Shown here in pieces: positions 61,991-64,000 of a stretch of DNA of 64,000 bases. Location of the stretch: contig DHHF01000003.1 in the NCBI GenBank assembly GCA_002403155.1, positions 1 through 64,000 of the forward strand, written 5' to 3'. This DNA comes from Sulfurovum sp. UBA4779. Lineage in GTDB: Bacteria; Campylobacterota; Campylobacteria; Campylobacterales; Sulfurovaceae. Position 1 is the first letter of the stretch, and each line of letters starts with the position of its first letter. A model generated the notes under the pieces. The model worked only from the letters and a program-made list of their open reading frames with translations, did no database searches and was not told the origin of the DNA. The position numbers and the translations under genes were made by a program.

Positions 61991-63158
61991 CCATTGACTT
62001 TTTATCTATTATTCCATAAATTTCATCCCACATTTTTAACACAAGAGCTTTCTGTATATCGGAGGAATTTTTAATAGTTTTTTTTGCTCTCTCCCTTTTG
62101 GTTTGATCTATAAGCACAGATAAAGCAGCATTTATTTTTTCATCTGAAGCATCAACCGATAACAATCCTTCTTTAAAATTGTAATCATTGAGTAGCATTT
62201 CATATTTATGGCTCCAACCTGTTGCTATTGCAGGTACACCTTGGGAGAGTGCATTGACAAGTCCATGGAATCTACTGCCGATCATTCCATCACATGCACC
62301 TATAATACCCTTAATTTTCAGAGGATCTTTCTCTATAACAATATTGAGTTCAGCATTTGCAAGTTTCATGATTTTTTTGGCCAACTCCAAATCTTCTTTT
62401 CCTTCGTGTATCAGAAAAAAAGGCTTTAAATTATGACTTTTTAATAATTTAATACATTTGGACATAAATATAGGATATTGCTGTGCATCTGATGTTGTTG
62501 TTTTATCCAACATACGAATATTTGGGACGATACAGATTTTATTTTCTTCAGTATTAAAATTATTTGGCAGTGTTCCTTCTAGCAAATTTGTAAAATCTGG
62601 GTATAGTGAATAATTTTCTTGTATTGGATTTAATTCTTCAACATATTTATAGGATATCTTATCCCTAATAAAAATTCTATCTGCTAATTCAAGTATAGTC
62701 TGAAATGCTTTTTTTATTTTTTTATTTTTAAATGGACCAAAGGCTTGTGGCATAAATATAACAATTGTATTATTCTTTTTCCATCTCTTGACATCTAATG
62801 CTGTACCCACGGTATTCATTACTCCTTGTTGATCCCCATATGCAAAACCTGCAGCATCTAAAACAATATCTACTTCTGAATCCAGTACTAAACCAAATCT
62901 ATCTCTAAATCCTTTAGGTACATAATTAAAAATTTTATCCCATTCAATACCATATTTTCTAAAATGTACCTTTTGATACAAATTGAGTTTTGCTCTTTCT
63001 AAATAATCTGCACCAGCGGGATAGCCTTTTCTTGCATTAACTGGCTGCATCACAATTTTTGCATCTGGATATCTGCTTCTTAATCTATCAAGAATAGCCA
63101 ATAACATCAACTCTGCACCTTTATTGACAAAGTTTACTTTTCTAATTTCAATTACCAT
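61974..63158 (-). CDS. Polysaccharide pyruvyl transferase family protein
   Basis: This 394-residue protein of the PS_pyruv_trans family (CsaB/WcaK-like) adds ketal-linked pyruvate from phosphoenolpyruvate to sugars. Family features are the opening VNKGAELMLLAILDRL (GxxAxL loop), DAAGFAYGDQ, FMPQAFGPF, IVPNIRMLDK and GSRFHGLVNALSQGVPAIATGWSHKYEML. The AT-rich composition is shared with the Stealth and Wzy genes. Pyruvate would give the polymer extra negative charge. Confidence 0.88.
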   Translation of the reverse strand: MVIEIRKVNFVNKGAELMLLAILDRLRSRYPDAKIVMQPVNARKGYPAGADYLERAKLNLYQKVHFRKYGIEWDKIFNYVPKGFRDRFGLVLDSEVDIVLDAAGFAYGDQQGVMNTVGTALDVKRWKKNNTIVIFMPQAFGPFKNKKIKKAFQTILELADRIFIRDKISYKYVEELNPIQENYSLYPDFTNLLEGTLPNNFNTEENKICIVPNIRMLDKTTTSDAQQYPIFMSKCIKLLKSHNLKPFFLIHEGKEDLELAKKIMKLANAELNIVIEKDPLKIKGIIGACDGMIGSRFHGLVNALSQGVPAIATGWSHKYEMLLNDYNFKEGLLSVDASDEKINAALSVLIDQTKRERAKKTIKNSSDIQKALVLKMWDEIYGIIDKKSMDDVNE

Positions 63159-63162
63159 GTCA

Positions 63163-64000
63163 TTACCCTTTTATCAGTTTTCTAATTATGGTTTTTATTT
63201 GACTAAGCGGACGCTTAATTGCTCTTTTTAGTTTCTTGTTTGTATAATGTTTTTGTGCATCAAATAGTAATTTTTCTTTTGATTCATACTTGTCCAAACT
63301 TAAAGAGTGCAACAGATTGACTTTTTCTTTTGAAAATTCTTGAGCTATTTTAGGGGTAAACGGATAATTCGGAACCTTTTTACCCAAGGCCTGCCATGCA
63401 CTGACATAGTTGCTCCACTCTTTTTTCTTTTTGGCGATCCCCTGCCCCCTAATAACGCTTTGCTGGTCTACATCACGCAAAACGACATAGCGCGCATTTT
63501 TGGTTTTGTCGATGAGCTCTTTGCCTATTTGTGTACGGGTCAGCACTAGCGTTTCACCATTTTTTCTATCCACTCCCTCAACCCCGTGAGGATCACCCAT
63601 CACCACATCGGCAAAGACATTAAGCTTGTCAAAACAGAGTCTACAGCGTGCCGGGGTAAAAAAGTCTTTCATCTCCATACGTACGGATTTGTCGAGCATG
63701 TATTCGGACCCGTCGGCAGTGGTCACTACGGGATTACCGGGATAGGCTGGTTTTTGTTTATCTCGATAGACAAAGTTTTTTACAGGCTCTTTTGTTGCCT
63801 GCATCGAGATAAAATCGATCGCCGAAGCTGTCATTACCCTGTCACAAATCAAACCGATCTTGATGATCTCTTTTTTTGTCAGCCACTTATAGACATCACA
63901 AAGATTTTGCAGACTGTGAAAATGGCAGGAAAGCCCTACGATAGCGATCGGACCATCAACGTTTTTCAGCTCCGGGATGGCACTGAGCAGAGGGATGGGG
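63163..64000 (-). CDS. Coenzyme F420 hydrogenase beta-subunit (FrhB)-type protein, partial
   Basis: The gene enters from the right edge and its 5' end is outside the window. 279 codons are visible, including stop. The visible part contains the FrhB C-terminal pattern: GLSCHFHSLQNLC, then GLICDRVMTASAIDF, the metal/cluster region ARCRLCFDKLNVFADVVMGDPHGVEGVDRKNGETLVLTRTQ, and a basic tail. Relatives in polysaccharide loci often lie next to pyruvyl transferases, as here, with unknown chemistry. The last 400 bases of the window (from about 63.4 kb on) are less AT-rich than the adjacent genes. Confidence 0.85.
   Translation of the reverse strand, partial: PIPLLSAIPELKNVDGPIAIVGLSCHFHSLQNLCDVYKWLTKKEIIKIGLICDRVMTASAIDFISMQATKEPVKNFVYRDKQKPAYPGNPVVTTADGSEYMLDKSVRMEMKDFFTPARCRLCFDKLNVFADVVMGDPHGVEGVDRKNGETLVLTRTQIGKELIDKTKNARYVVLRDVDQQSVIRGQGIAKKKKEWSNYVSAWQALGKKVPNYPFTPKIAQEFSKEKVNLLHSLSLDKYESKEKLLFDAQKHYTNKKLKRAIKRPLSQIKTIIRKLIKG

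Overview
The window looks like a chromosomal segment of a free-living member of the Campylobacterota (Sulfurimonas/Sulfurovum-like). The evidence is the housekeeping set and its order: rpmH-rnpA-yidC-jag-mnmE, a cbpA-hspR heat-shock pair, the Campylobacter-type dimeric dUTPase, nspC of the carboxynorspermidine pathway, an atpB apart from the other ATP synthase genes, the long DapD, and TIGR02757. No rRNA, tRNA or CRISPR array was recognised. The genus is inference.

Layout. 1-4.4 kb: one minus-strand operon for haem proteins and a sensor: SHP-like cytochrome c, a dihaem cytochrome c, a membrane cytochrome b fused to a second dihaem domain, a Spy/CpxP-like periplasmic protein, an OmpR-type regulator and its histidine kinase. 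4.6-5.2 kb: decayed transposase remnants. 5.2-9.5 kb: a Fic protein with palindromic upstream DNA, an unrecognised membrane protein, a CNNM/CBS protein behind a short upstream ORF, and an exported protein. 9.6-12.4 kb: CYTH protein, lipoprotein, HspR, CbpA, rhodanese. 12.6-16.4 kb: purH and purL. 16.5-24.1 kb: dUTPase, lipoprotein, the mnmE-jag-yidC-rnpA-rpmH block, nspC. 24.1-33.8 kb: TamB/TamA, GpsA, two RCK-type potassium proteins, GatB. 33.9-41.3 kb: DUF445, ThiE-like, AtpB, TIGR02757, LptB, TsaE, TrpD, an S4 protein, DapD and a Cys-rich protein. 41.7-44.1 kb: a TonB-dependent receptor and a membrane protein.

44.1-64.0 kb: a surface polysaccharide locus read entirely on the minus strand. 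It holds a WecA-like initiating transferase, Wza-like export lipoprotein, CpsB-type phosphatase, Wzc-type tyrosine kinase split by a frameshift, a beta-barrel protein, the FnlA-FnlB-FnlC-WbuB-WbuC module for UDP-L-FucNAc synthesis and transfer, another glycosyltransferase, a Wzy/ligase-like protein, a Stealth phosphotransferase, a pyruvyl transferase and an FrhB-type protein running off the edge. The part from about 59.3 to 63.3 kb is visibly more AT-rich than the fnl module beside it, so the locus looks assembled from different sources.

The locus is interrupted at 49.8-52.8 kb by a Fic gene and an AAA/DUF4143 ATPase gene. A tract of 7-bp repeats lies just 3' of the Fic gene, of the ATPase gene and at the end of the next gene (VanZ-like), and a separate cluster of palindromic GTCATTCC-type repeats is present. 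This gene-plus-heptamer arrangement is the least explained structure in the window. Other points worth a second look are the missing canonical start of rnpA and the absent yidD, the wzc frameshift, the GY repeat in its tyrosine tail, and the duplicated dihaem domain.
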